A DNA stretch of 64,000 nt from Pseudomonas fluorescens (GCF_003732425.1 NZ_MOBX01000013.1:496001-560000), one strand, 5' to 3'; shown: positions 9,387 to 17,780, counted from the first letter of the stretch. The notes: generated from the sequence alone by a model not told the origin. Made by a program: numbers and translations.

Positions 9387-9656
9387 TCAGTCCTTCTGAT
9401 CCCGCAAAATATTGCCCGACGCCCCGTCGATGCGGAACTCGTAAACCACGCCGTCAGCCTTGCGTCCTTCACCTTTCCAGTAGCCGTCGTTATCGGCTTC
9501 GATCTCATAGACCTCCACGTAACCGGCCTTGGTTTTGACGATTTCGATGGCTTTCTCGATGGTGACCCAACCAGCGCCCGGCCGGTCGGCCAACGCTGCG
9601 CCTGCACTGAGCAAACCAGCCGTGGCCAGCAACGCTGCGAATGTCTTCTTGATCAT
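9387..9656 (-). CDS. Periplasmic PepSY-domain protein
   Basis: An 89-residue secreted protein. Residues 1-23 (MIKKTFAALLATAGLLSAGAALA) are a signal peptide with an ALA cleavage site. The mature part is one PepSY domain with the helix WVTIEKAIEIVKTK, the strand YVEVYEIEADNDGYWKGEG and the terminal VYEFRIDGASGNIL. PepSY proteins act as protease inhibitors or sensors in the periplasm. ATG 9656 has GGAG 7 nt upstream; longer versions would bury the signal peptide. Confidence 0.88.
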   Translation of the reverse strand: MIKKTFAALLATAGLLSAGAALADRPGAGWVTIEKAIEIVKTKAGYVEVYEIEADNDGYWKGEGRKADGVVYEFRIDGASGNILRDQKD

Positions 9657-9808
9657 TTGTTGACTCCATTTGTGGATAGTGGTCTTGGTCGTCCTGCTTT
9701 TTGGGTGCCTGAGGGAAAAATAAGTTCCACTTTGATGGGCAAATGCCATGACTGATGTTCTCCGTCACTTCCCGACAAGGTTAGAATGGGCGAAATCAGG
9801 ATGAGTCA

Positions 9809-10810
9809 ATGACCCAAGACACTCTCTCGGAAGCCGAATACGATGCGATCACCGATGCCGCCGCGCATTGGTGCATGCGGGTGCACGCTGATGACTGCAC
9901 GGACGATGAACGTCGCGCATTTCAGCAATGGCACGACGCTCATCCGCTGCATGCATTCGAGTATGAAGCCATGCTGGAAATCTGGGACGTGGCCGAGCAT
10001 TTGCCGCGCCCGGCATCTGCTCCGGTCATCCCGGCAGCTCAGCCTTCGCGCTCGTGGCGTCAATTCGCTGTAGCCGCCGGAGTCTGTGCGCTCGCATTGC
10101 CCCTGGCGGCGTATACCGGCTGGAGCCTGGGCTGGCTGCCCAACAGCTATCAGCATTTCGCCGCCACCGATACTGTCCGCCAGGTCACGCTGAGTGATGG
10201 CAGCCAACTCGAACTGAACCTGAACACCGACCTGACTTTCAGCAATTACAAGGACGAACGCCGCGTCACCCTGAAAAAAGGTGAAGCGTTCTTTACGGTC
10301 AGCCATGACACGGCTCACCCGTTTGTCGTTCGCGCCGGCGAAGGCAGAATTCGCGTCACGGGTACACGCTTCAATGTCTGGATGTATCAGGACCAGGTGC
10401 GCGTGAACCTGATCGAAGGTTCGGTGCTGGTCACCAGCAACCGCTCGTTGCCCGGCGATGGTTTGCGCCTCGACCCGTCGATGCAGGCGCGCTACAAACA
10501 GGGCGACTACATGCCCCAGATCAGCCAGACCTACCCTGGTGACACCTCGCTGGCCTGGCGCAACGGCAAACTGGTGCTGGATAACCTCGCGTTGAGCGAA
10601 GCGCTGCCACTGATCAACCGTTATCTGAGCAATCCATTGGAGCTGGCGGACAACAGTACCGGTGCGATTCGCGTGGGTGGCATCTACAACATCAAAGAGC
10701 TGAACAACCTTGCCAACAGCCTGCCCAAGGTGCTGCCGGTCTACCTGACCCGTAACAAGCAAGGCAATCCGGTGATCAACTCGATACCGCAACAGCCGCC
10801 AAAAAGCTGA
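9809..10810 (+). CDS. fpvR: FecR-family anti-sigma regulator, probably FpvR-type
   Basis: 333 residues with the layout of iron-siderophore anti-sigma factors: an N-terminal cytoplasmic DUF4880-like helix pair (about 8-65, with W-x-x-x-H-P-L-H-A-F-E-Y), one membrane segment (about 86-110), a periplasmic FecR domain (VTLSDGSQLELN ... GTRFNVWMYQDQ, about 125-215), and a C-terminal STN-like part (WRNGKLVLDNLALSEAL onward). Such proteins hold an ECF sigma factor until a TonB receptor reports a ferric siderophore. No sigma or receptor gene is adjacent. It is convergent with pvdQ, which favours FpvR, the pyoverdine regulator of PvdS/FpvI. Family call is firm; the FpvR identity is inferred from context. 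Confidence 0.72.
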   Translation: MTQDTLSEAEYDAITDAAAHWCMRVHADDCTDDERRAFQQWHDAHPLHAFEYEAMLEIWDVAEHLPRPASAPVIPAAQPSRSWRQFAVAAGVCALALPLAAYTGWSLGWLPNSYQHFAATDTVRQVTLSDGSQLELNLNTDLTFSNYKDERRVTLKKGEAFFTVSHDTAHPFVVRAGEGRIRVTGTRFNVWMYQDQVRVNLIEGSVLVTSNRSLPGDGLRLDPSMQARYKQGDYMPQISQTYPGDTSLAWRNGKLVLDNLALSEALPLINRYLSNPLELADNSTGAIRVGGIYNIKELNNLANSLPKVLPVYLTRNKQGNPVINSIPQQPPKS

Positions 10811-10839
10811 AGGCCGCATCCCTTGCAGAATGCGGCCTT
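10810..10839. terminator. Terminator hairpin between fpvR-like gene and pvdQ
   Basis: AAGGCCGCAT and ATGCGGCCTT form a perfect 10-bp stem around a 10-nt loop between two convergent genes. The T tail is weak, so it may act as a stability or shared stop hairpin. Confidence 0.65.
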
Positions 10840-10866
10840 CCGGCTCGACGCGATTAACGCTCGGGT

Positions 10867-13212
10867 TTACTGCGCGGCAACCTTCCCCGCCTTGTCCAGC
10901 GTCTCACGCACAGTCTGCACCTGATACTGCGGGTCAGCCTGAATCTGCTGTTCGGTAAACGGCAGCACACTCCACTGTTTCTTCGAGAACGCCTCGGTCT
11001 GATCCCGCGAATACTTCGACGCCGGATCGCTCGACAGCGAGAACGCCAGCAGCCCTTGGGCGTGCGGCCCCTTTTCGTCAAAGGTCACGACTTGCAGGTA
11101 GCTGGTGCCACTGACCACTTCGAGTTTGCCGTCTTCACGCGGCACGCTCTGGATGGCGTTGTAGATGCCCAACGTACCCGGCCCGCCGTGAATCGGCGTC
11201 TGTTGCCCGCCGCTGCTGACGACCTGGATATCACCCCAACGGGTTTGCGGCTTGAGGCCCATTTTTGTGCTCGATTCGACCGACGCCAGCATCGCCTCAC
11301 GCAGTGCTTTGGCCACCGCCGGCTGCTCGACCGCCAGACCACGCGGCGTGTGTTGCGCATCCTTGGGGTCGAACGCAACGCGCCAGACATCCGGTGAAGC
11401 CTGCATGGCCTGCATGATGTTGTGGAAATGCATCAGGCCCAGACCCGAATCAAGATTGGCGCGGCCATCCCATGCCTTGAGGCTGGTGCAAACCGGCTTC
11501 AGCGTCTGCGCGTCGGCACCGAGGTCAGAGGCACAGAACTTCAGCAGATCCGGCACCACCTGAGTCGCCAGGTACACCTGATCGTCCATCACCATCTGCT
11601 GCAGATCCTTGACCGCCAGCGGGCCTTTTTTACTCAGCGTGCTCAAGCGATCCAGAGCAAACCGCGAACGCAAGCCCAGCGGTTGACCTTCCTGACTGAT
11701 CAGCGGCGAGAACCCGGTGAGCGGTTGCGCCGGGTTCGCCAGCCATGCCGAGTCATTGGAGTGCTGGACGAAGTCCTTGCGCAGCAGTTGCGGCAATTGG
11801 CTGGCAGCATAAATGCCCTTCTGCGCCGCTTGCGGGTCGATGTCCCACGCGCAGGCGCTGTTGGAGCCGTCCAGCACGATCATTTGCGTACCGATACTCG
11901 GGTCGCTGCACTTGGCGAGCTTCTCGGCGTTGACGTTCGGCACCACCGACAGGTTCATGTACAGCGTCTGACCTTTGTCATCCACGGCCAGGGTGTTGAC
12001 CCACGGAATGCCCTGAATCTTGTGCACCGAGTCCTGCAGCGCCTGAAGCGTGGAGGCCTGATTCATTGTGTACCACTGGTTCAGCACCCGATCGTTGTCG
12101 AGGTTGGCATCGCGCAAGCTGTAGGCGAACTGATTGTCCCAGTCGAGCTTGCCCGGCCACTGCACGATCGGGCCAAACTGCGAACTGTAGACATCACGTG
12201 AAACTGGCACGACCTGCCCATCAGCCTGTTTGACCTGCACAGTCACGGTCTGCTTGTTCAGCGGCAGGGATTGGCCATCGAGCATATAGCGCGTGGAATC
12301 CTTCGGATCGAGTTGCAGGCGATACAAGGTGAAGTGTTTCGACGAATCGACCGTGTGCGTCCAGGCCAGATGCTGATTGAAGCCGATATTGATCATCGGC
12401 AGACCCGGCAAGGCAGCGCCCATGACGTCGAGCTTGCCGGGAATGGTCAGGTGCATTTGATAGAAACGCATGCCACCGACCCAAGGGAAATGCGGGTTGG
12501 CCAGCAGCATCCCGCGCCCATTGAACGAACGCTCGCTACCCACCGCGACAGCGTTACTGCCACGGTCCAGGGCAAAGCGTTGTTGACGCGCATCGGCCAA
12601 CTGATAGGCCTGCACATCGTGTTCGATCGCGGCGGTCGCCTGCGGCGGCGTCGCCCCCGCCAACGCCTCGGCGAACTGGCCAACACCGCCCTCGACCAAC
12701 AGACGGCGGGTCAGCATCACCAGATCTTGAGGCGTGATCTCACGCACCCACTCGCCCTGACATTGTTGCGGCAAGCCTTGCTGCCGGCGCTCGCCCAGAT
12801 AGCGGTTGTAGCCAGCCGCATACCCTTCAACCAGATCACGCACCTGCACAGACTGCGCCTGCCAGAACGTCTCGACCGCTTGCGGCGTATTGAGCCAGGT
12901 AAAGAACACATCGCTGACACGATTTTCGCGTTGCTCGACAGTGAACTGCTCCGGCCCAAAGTAACGTGAACGCTGACCATTGACCGTCACGATCTCATTG
13001 GCCAGCAGGCACAGGTTGTCCTGCGCATAGGCATAACCGATCCCGAAACCAAGCCCGCGCTCATCCTGCGCACGGATATGCGGCACCCCAAAAGCGGTAC
13101 GACGAATATCGGCGCTGACCTCCGTGGCCGGGCTGAACGCATGGGCCGAACAACTCAGCCCCAAAACCACGCCGGCCAAGGTCAGTCCGGTTAACTGTCT
13201 GGAAATAATCAC
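10867..13212 (-). CDS. pvdQ: PvdQ, periplasmic Ntn-hydrolase acylase of pyoverdine maturation
   Basis: A 781-residue acylase precursor. After a signal peptide (IISRQLTGLTLAGVV... ending AHA) come the alpha chain, a spacer and the beta chain. The autocatalytic site is G-S219 in DRGSNAVAVG; Ser219 becomes the N-terminal nucleophile. LLANPHFPW, NDSAWL and DQTEAFS are typical of PvdQ/penicillin-acylase enzymes and read like P. aeruginosa PvdQ. PvdQ removes the fatty acyl chain from the pyoverdine precursor in the periplasm and can also hydrolyse long-chain acyl-homoserine lactones. GTG at 13212 is chosen because AGGAG lies just upstream and the signal peptide then starts correctly. A PvdS-type promoter lies about 100 bp upstream. 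Confidence 0.93.
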   Translation of the reverse strand: MIISRQLTGLTLAGVVLGLSCSAHAFSPATEVSADIRRTAFGVPHIRAQDERGLGFGIGYAYAQDNLCLLANEIVTVNGQRSRYFGPEQFTVEQRENRVSDVFFTWLNTPQAVETFWQAQSVQVRDLVEGYAAGYNRYLGERRQQGLPQQCQGEWVREITPQDLVMLTRRLLVEGGVGQFAEALAGATPPQATAAIEHDVQAYQLADARQQRFALDRGSNAVAVGSERSFNGRGMLLANPHFPWVGGMRFYQMHLTIPGKLDVMGAALPGLPMINIGFNQHLAWTHTVDSSKHFTLYRLQLDPKDSTRYMLDGQSLPLNKQTVTVQVKQADGQVVPVSRDVYSSQFGPIVQWPGKLDWDNQFAYSLRDANLDNDRVLNQWYTMNQASTLQALQDSVHKIQGIPWVNTLAVDDKGQTLYMNLSVVPNVNAEKLAKCSDPSIGTQMIVLDGSNSACAWDIDPQAAQKGIYAASQLPQLLRKDFVQHSNDSAWLANPAQPLTGFSPLISQEGQPLGLRSRFALDRLSTLSKKGPLAVKDLQQMVMDDQVYLATQVVPDLLKFCASDLGADAQTLKPVCTSLKAWDGRANLDSGLGLMHFHNIMQAMQASPDVWRVAFDPKDAQHTPRGLAVEQPAVAKALREAMLASVESSTKMGLKPQTRWGDIQVVSSGGQQTPIHGGPGTLGIYNAIQSVPREDGKLEVVSGTSYLQVVTFDEKGPHAQGLLAFSLSSDPASKYSRDQTEAFSKKQWSVLPFTEQQIQADPQYQVQTVRETLDKAGKVAAQ

Positions 13213-13311
13213 GCTCGCTCCTGATCGACATGCCAAAGAGCGAAGCCGGCGCTGGCACCGATCCGCTCTGGAAACACCCACGCGTCCACGCGCAATGAGC
13301 CTGTCGAAGAA

Positions 13312-13337
13312 ACGAAGTCAGAGGAAAAAATTTAGGC
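13312..13337 (-). promoter_or_regulatory. PvdS-type (iron starvation sigma) promoter for pvdQ
   Basis: On the minus strand the sequence reads GCCTAAATTTTTTCC..., then CGT 15 nt after TAAAT. The P. aeruginosa/P. fluorescens PvdS consensus is (G/C)CTAAAT followed by CGT after about 16-17 nt, so the extended -35 box is a good match and the spacing is one short. It lies about 100 bp before the pvdQ start, and pvdQ is PvdS-dependent in P. aeruginosa. Confidence 0.6.
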
Positions 13338-13358
13338 TCTCCACACAATCCCCCGAAG

Positions 13359-13704
13359 CAGAATCAAAAGCCCCTCACCCTAACCCTCTCCCAGAGGGAG
13401 AAGGAACTGACCAAGGTGACTGCCAGAGTTACGCCGACGTGAAATACCGAGCCGTACTCAAACCCAGAAGCAGATCAAAAGCCCCTCACCCTAACCCTCT
13501 CCCAGAGGGAGAAGGAACTGACCAAGGTGACTGCCAGAGTTACGCCGACGTGAAATACCGAGCCGTACTCAAATTCAGAAGCAGATCAAAAGCCCCCCAC
13601 CCTAACCCTCTCCCAAAGGGAGAAGGAACTGATCAAGGTGACTGCCAGAGTTACGCCGACGTGAAATACCGAGCCGAACTCAAACCCAGAAGCAGATCAA
13701 AAGC
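13359..13704. repeat. Tandem repeat, unit 111-112 bp, three copies plus start of a fourth
   Basis: Units begin with CAGA(A)TCAAAAGCC at 13359, 13471, 13582 and 13693; the last is cut off after about 12 bp. Copies are nearly identical. Each unit contains CCCTCACCCTAACCCTCTCC and a short palindrome CTCCCAGAGGGAG, then a spacer ending CCGAGCCG(T/A)ACTCAAA. A related inverted pair occurs at 57554-57731. Because 111 is a multiple of three, the array creates a long spurious reading frame with a repeating peptide. Confidence 0.9.
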
Positions 13705-13739
13705 CGAACGCCCTGCTCTCCACCACCACTCAACAGGAT

Positions 13740-14110
13740 GAGCGTTAGCTCGGCTGCAGCTCTTGATCTTGCCGTGCTGGCCCCTTCGGCAGGCTGAGTG
13801 GAGGGATTTATCCGGGGGTGGGCGCGCAGCGCCGTTCGACGAAGTCGAACACATCGAAAGGAGGTGCAGCGAAGCAAACCGGAAGCGATGCCCCCGGATA
13901 GATCCCGTAACGAAGGAACCCCGAGCCCCAGCGAGCGGGCCGAACGCCGGGGCCCAGCGTTTTGGTTACTTTTGGGCGTCTGCAAAAGTGACCCGCTGTA
14001 AGAGCGGAACCGCCAGCCGCAACACCCAAAAAAACGGATATACACCCAAAACCCAAAGAGCCTGGTCGGCCCAAAGGCCGCCAAGCCCCCCCCAATCACA
14101 AGGAAAAGAC
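13740..14110. repeat. Probable dispersed non-coding Pseudomonas repeat element
   Basis: No gene is supported between the tandem array and 14225. The stretch includes the GTTTTGGTTACTTTTGGGCG run followed by CTGCAAAAGTGACCCGCTGT and GGGGCTT/GGCCGCC-rich ends. I recognise this wording as one that recurs between genes in many P. fluorescens genomes, but there is no second copy in this window, so the repeat status rests on recollection. Confidence 0.45.
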
Positions 14111-14224
14111 AAATCCCCGACAAAATTTCTACATTTTTTCTTTCATGATTTGTCGTGCTGATACGTCTCGTTCTAGAGAGCGCAAAAAAACCACCCCGAT
14201 CAGGCTCTGAAAAGGAGTAATTGC

Positions 14225-14602
14225 ATGTACAACTCGCAACTACCAACGGACGGTAGCCAGGCCCCCAAAGGAGTCTCCATGAGCCCCCACGCGAGCGATT
14301 TCGGGCAACGCGTCGAGCGTCACGGTAACGAACGCATCCGCTTGCTGCTGAAAAGTTTCGGGCTGCGCACCAGCCTGATTCGTCTGAAAGTCATCGACGC
14401 CCTGCTGGTCGCCGCACAAAGCGAACGGCGCCTGGGCGTGCGCGGTGTCCATAGCCAATTGCTGGATCTGGATATTCCGCTGTCCTTCCTCAGTGTGCGC
14501 GAGGTGCTCAAGCGCCTGTGCGCCGAAGGTGTGATCACCTTCAATGAAGACAAGAGCTACAGCCTGCATCCACAGGCTGCGGCCGTCCTCAACTACGATT
14601 GA
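14225..14602 (+). CDS. Fur-like winged-helix regulator, PA2384-like
   Basis: 125 residues with a FUR-type N-terminal winged helix: LLLKSFGLRTSLIRLKVIDALLVAA, a helix-turn-helix around VRGVHSQLLDLDIPLSFLSVREVLKRL and the wing EGVITFNEDKSYSL. The metal-binding and dimerisation half of true Fur is absent. In P. aeruginosa the gene next to pvdQ (PA2384) is an iron-starvation-induced regulator with limited Fur similarity; position and length fit that protein. Two in-frame starts are each preceded by a good ribosome site (14225 and 14279), so either or both may be used. Target genes unknown. Confidence 0.75.
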   Translation: MYNSQLPTDGSQAPKGVSMSPHASDFGQRVERHGNERIRLLLKSFGLRTSLIRLKVIDALLVAAQSERRLGVRGVHSQLLDLDIPLSFLSVREVLKRLCAEGVITFNEDKSYSLHPQAAAVLNYD

Positions 14603-14620
14603 AGCGTGAAGCCATCGCCG

Positions 14621-14809
14621 TCAAGGCTTGACCTTGCGCCGCATCACGCCGTTGATCACCACCACGATCACCGCCACACCGATGGCGACGAACTGAAACG
14701 TCTTCTCCGAAATCATGCCGGCATTTTGCAGCCAGGACAGGCCGAGCATGATGGCCAGGACCGACACGGCGATCAGAATCGAATAAATCAAACGTTGCTT
14801 GTGGGTCAT
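14621..14809 (-). CDS. Small two-span membrane protein (62 aa)
   Basis: Two hydrophobic helices, IYSILIAVSVLAIMLGLSW and FVAIGVAVIVVVINGVM, joined by a short loop and ending in RRKVKP. AGGA precedes the ATG at 14809. No family recognised beyond small inner-membrane proteins conserved in Pseudomonas. It is convergent with the Fur-like gene. Confidence 0.65.
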   Translation of the reverse strand: MTHKQRLIYSILIAVSVLAIMLGLSWLQNAGMISEKTFQFVAIGVAVIVVVINGVMRRKVKP

Positions 14810-14915
14810 TGCGGCTTCCTGAAACTTTGAAATGTATCCGGTTTGTATCCGCTTGCATGCCATGCACTTACCGTTCTACGGGGATGCGCCGCTGCAATCG
14901 GGGTCTCATGTTACA

Positions 14916-14945
14916 GCCGATGAAGAGTTTTGGCTTCATGACGGC
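14916..14945. other. Hairpin in the probable leader of the small lipoprotein gene
   Basis: GCCGATGAAG and CTTCATGACGGC can pair (GCCG/CGGC and ATGAAG/CTTCAT with a small bulge) about 22 bp before the lipoprotein start. It could be an operator or an mRNA leader stem; nothing shows which. Confidence 0.3.
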
Positions 14946-14967
14946 GTAACCATGAGGAATTTTCAAA

Positions 14968-15108
14968 ATGCTGCGTCGAATCACCTGGCTGATTCCCGTT
15001 CTTGCCCTGCTGACCCTGAGTGGCTGCATCATCTTCCCCCACGGCGGCTGGCATGACGATCACCACCGTTATTACCAGGGTGGCCCTGGTTATTACCAAC
15101 ATCGCTAG
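14968..15108 (+). CDS. Small outer-membrane lipoprotein (46 aa)
   Basis: MLRRITWLIPVLALLTLSGC is a lipoprotein signal peptide with lipobox L-S-G-C. The mature peptide is only about 27 residues and is rich in His, Tyr and Gly (HGGWHDDHHRYYQGG...YYQHR). A GAGGA site lies upstream and a rho-independent terminator follows about 80 bp downstream, so it is a complete transcription unit. Function unknown; the His-rich tail suggests metal contact, as inference only. Confidence 0.7.
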   Translation: MLRRITWLIPVLALLTLSGCIIFPHGGWHDDHHRYYQGGPGYYQHR

Positions 15109-15185
15109 AACAGGATTGTTCGCCCTGCCCGCATGCCAATGGACAAATTGCGGGAGGAAATCAACAAGCCCGATCAACTTCAAAC

Positions 15186-15210
15186 AAAGCCCGCCCCGTT
15201 GCGGGCTTTT
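15186..15210 (+). terminator. Intrinsic terminator after the small lipoprotein gene
   Basis: AAAGCCCGC and GCGGGCTTT form a perfect 9-bp stem with a 6-nt loop and a short T tail. The 170 bp from here to the next gene at 15384 should contain the promoter of the lux-like operon; I see no convincing consensus there. Confidence 0.85.
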
Positions 15211-15383
15211 CTGTTTTTGCCAAATGCATTGGCGACAACGCTCTAACTCGCGCTCTGCGCAAAACCCAATCACTAAATAAGTTGCAAGCATTTGAAATCT
15301 AATGTCGCAGCAAACCAATAGGTCGGGCGCGCCTGTGCAACTAGTCTCTGGCAACTTCCTTCCACTCACTTACAAGAACGTTT

Positions 15384-16631
15384 ATGCAGAGAACTCTTAT
15401 ACAGATCCGGCCGCGACAAACACTCGGATTCTGTTTGGCGATCAGCGCGTTTGAACTTCTGACGTATATGGCCAGCGACTTGATCATGCCTGCGATGTTA
15501 AGCGTTACTACCGAACTTGAGGCCGATGTGCGGCATGTACCGAACGCTTTCAATCTTTATCTGCTTGGCGGTGTCTGCCTGCAATGGCTGATTGGGCCAC
15601 TGTCCGATCAATGGGGTCGACGGCGAGTATTGTTGATCGGCTGCGCGTTGTTTGCGGGGGCCTGCGCGGGGGCATTCACCATCCAGAGCATTGAAGCCTT
15701 CAATCTGCTGCGATTGCTGCAAGGCATGGGCCTGGGTTTTGTTGTCGCGGTCAGTTATCCGGCCCTTCAGGAAGTGTTCTGCGAGGCCGATGCGGTGCGC
15801 TTGATGGCGCTGCTCGGCAATATCGCCCTGCTTTCACCGTTGATGGGGCCGCTGCTGGGCATTCTGCTGTTGCAATGGCTGTCGTGGCGCGAAGTGTTTC
15901 TGGGCCTGGGCCTTGCCGCGTCGATGGTCTGGCTGGGGCTATTGGCGTGGATGCCGGAAACGGTTGGCGTCGCCCGTCGAGACGGACAGATGCAACCCGC
16001 CGTGCGCTTTTCCTGGCAGCAGACCTGCCGACGTTACCGCGCCCTGTTCGGCAATGACCGATTCCTCGCCGCCAGCCTCGCGCTGGGGCTGATGAGCCTG
16101 CCGCTGATTGCCTGGATCGGCCTGGCACCGTTGCTGCTGATCCAGTTGCTCGGGCTCACGCCGCTTGAATACGGCGTGTGGCAGATCCCGATTTTCTCTG
16201 CGGTGATTGCCGGTAATCTGATCCTTGACCGATTGCTGATCACTCACGCCTTGCCGCAACTGATCCGCTTGGCACTCTGGCCTTTTTGCCTGGGGCTGCT
16301 GACCCTGATCGTCTGCGCACTGGCTGGCGCCGGACTCGGCCCGGTGGTCGCCAGTCTGGCGCTGTACGCAGTCGGACTGGGTATGAGCAATGCCGCGGTG
16401 TATCGCCTGGCGCTGTTTGCCAGTGATGACAGTAAAGGTCTGGTATCGGCTCTGGTCGGGATGATTTCGATTGCCGTGATGAGCATCGGCGGCTTGCTGA
16501 TTGCCGCCATCGGCGGTGGCGCACGCCTTGAACTTTTCGCGCTTTGCGCCGCCTTCAGCGGACTCATGTGTCTCCCACTGGTGCAGGGTTTGTTGCATTG
16601 CACCCCTCCCGATTCAGCCTCTGCTCAGTAA
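15384..16631 (+). CDS. MdfA-like major-facilitator multidrug/metabolite exporter
   Basis: 415 residues, twelve predicted membrane helices. It reads like E. coli MdfA: LYLLGGVCLQWLIGPLSDQWGRRRV is MFS motif A in the loop between helices 2 and 3. The membrane-embedded acids of MdfA helix 1 are conserved as E24 and D32 (AFELLTYMASDLIMPAML), with the same spacing as MdfA E26 and D34. That supports proton-coupled drug/cation antiport. It is first in a five-gene operon (11 bp to the next gene), so its likely job is export of, or self-protection from, the operon's product. Confidence 0.87.
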   Translation: MQRTLIQIRPRQTLGFCLAISAFELLTYMASDLIMPAMLSVTTELEADVRHVPNAFNLYLLGGVCLQWLIGPLSDQWGRRRVLLIGCALFAGACAGAFTIQSIEAFNLLRLLQGMGLGFVVAVSYPALQEVFCEADAVRLMALLGNIALLSPLMGPLLGILLLQWLSWREVFLGLGLAASMVWLGLLAWMPETVGVARRDGQMQPAVRFSWQQTCRRYRALFGNDRFLAASLALGLMSLPLIAWIGLAPLLLIQLLGLTPLEYGVWQIPIFSAVIAGNLILDRLLITHALPQLIRLALWPFCLGLLTLIVCALAGAGLGPVVASLALYAVGLGMSNAAVYRLALFASDDSKGLVSALVGMISIAVMSIGGLLIAAIGGGARLELFALCAAFSGLMCLPLVQGLLHCTPPDSASAQ

Positions 16632-16642
16632 AGGAATATTGA

Positions 16643-17779
16643 ATGCATCACTTCCCCGCCAGCGACACACTTTGCGCGTTGCCGCACCCCTATTGCCCGG
16701 ATTCCGTGCCGGTGGGCCTGTTCGATCAGGCCATGACCGAGATCAGTCGGTTTCATTACCGGTACACCCCCGGCTACGCCCATTGGCTGAATGCCAACGG
16801 CCTCGACGAACAAGACCTGGACAACCTTGATGACTGGTCCCGTCTGCCGCCAATCCTGGCCAGTTTTTTCAAACAGCAATTGCTGCTCAGTCCGACCGGG
16901 GAGAACGCGCTGGAACTGACATCGTCCGGCACCAGCGGCCAGAAAAGCCGCATGCGTTATGACCCGCGCAGCCTCGTGGGCGCTCAGTTCATGGTCGAGC
17001 GGATCTTCAGCCATTACGGCTGGCACTCGGCGGATATGCCGTGCAACTACCTGCTGCTGAGCTACGAACCGCAGGGTGCGATCACCTTGGGAACGTCGTA
17101 TACCGATCAGTTTCTGTGCCGCTTTGCCCCTGTCAATCGCGTCGCCTACGCGTTGCGCGGTAACGGCAACGGCAACGGCCATCAATTCGATGTATTCGGC
17201 GTCATCACAGCCCTGCAATCGTTTGCCGAAGAAGGTCTGCCCGTGCGCATTTTCGGCTTCCCGGCGTTCCTTTGGCAGACCCTGCAACACATGCAGGCCA
17301 CGGGCGTGCCTGAGCTGAAACTGCCGGCAGGTTCGCTGGTTTTTTTTGGCGGCGGCTGGAAAACCCGGGCCAGCGAGGAAATATCCAAACAGCAATTGTA
17401 TGGACGCATCGCCCGGCAACTGGGCATCGAAACCTCGCGGTGCCGCGACGGTTACGGTACGGTCGAGCACGCGGTGCCCTACATCGAATGTGCCCGGCAT
17501 CATTTTCATGTGCCGGTTTACGCCAAGGTTTACGTGCGCAATCCGCTGGATTTTTCCGTTCAGCCCTACGGCCAGCAAGGCTTGCTGGGATTCGTCTCGC
17601 CCTACATTTCGTCGAGTCCGGCGCATGCGGTGGTGATGAGCGATCTGGCGACGCTGCACCCCGGCTCAAGTTGCGGCTGTGACCTCGCCAGCGACTGGTT
17701 CGAACTGCATGGCCGTGCGGGCACCACCGCCGGCAGAAGCTGCGCGATGGCCGCCTCCGAATTGTTGGGGAGGCACTGA
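16643..17779 (+). CDS. LuxE-like acyl-protein synthetase
   Basis: 378 residues, about the length of LuxE. The adenylate-forming core is visible: phosphate loop ELTSSGTSGQKSRM near residue 92, the AMP-binding DGYGTVEHAVPYIEC, and a Cys-Gly-Cys site (PGSSCGCDL). Near the C-terminus is C367 in GRSCAMAASELL; LuxE proteins carry their acyl group on a C-terminal cysteine, so this is a candidate acceptor. The likely reaction is ATP-dependent activation of a carboxylic acid and transfer to an enzyme cysteine, handing it to the LuxC-like reductase encoded next. The acid is unknown. The following gene starts 2 bp after this stop. Confidence 0.8.
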   Translation: MHHFPASDTLCALPHPYCPDSVPVGLFDQAMTEISRFHYRYTPGYAHWLNANGLDEQDLDNLDDWSRLPPILASFFKQQLLLSPTGENALELTSSGTSGQKSRMRYDPRSLVGAQFMVERIFSHYGWHSADMPCNYLLLSYEPQGAITLGTSYTDQFLCRFAPVNRVAYALRGNGNGNGHQFDVFGVITALQSFAEEGLPVRIFGFPAFLWQTLQHMQATGVPELKLPAGSLVFFGGGWKTRASEEISKQQLYGRIARQLGIETSRCRDGYGTVEHAVPYIECARHHFHVPVYAKVYVRNPLDFSVQPYGQQGLLGFVSPYISSSPAHAVVMSDLATLHPGSSCGCDLASDWFELHGRAGTTAGRSCAMAASELLGRH

Positions 17780-17780
17780 C

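Noticed and set aside
13359..13704. Possible CRISPR array
   Set aside because: Units are 111 bp and repeat throughout with no unique spacers; no cas genes nearby.
13124..13741. A 205-residue open frame with a repeating peptide across the tandem array
   Set aside because: The unit is 111 bp, a multiple of three, so the open frame follows from the DNA repeat. It also runs over the pvdQ signal peptide and promoter, and has no ribosome site.
15211..15383. Possible quorum-sensing box before the lux-like operon
   Set aside because: Only a loose direct repeat GCAACT is present; there is no 20-bp dyad of the LuxR/LasR type and no luxI/luxR gene in the window.
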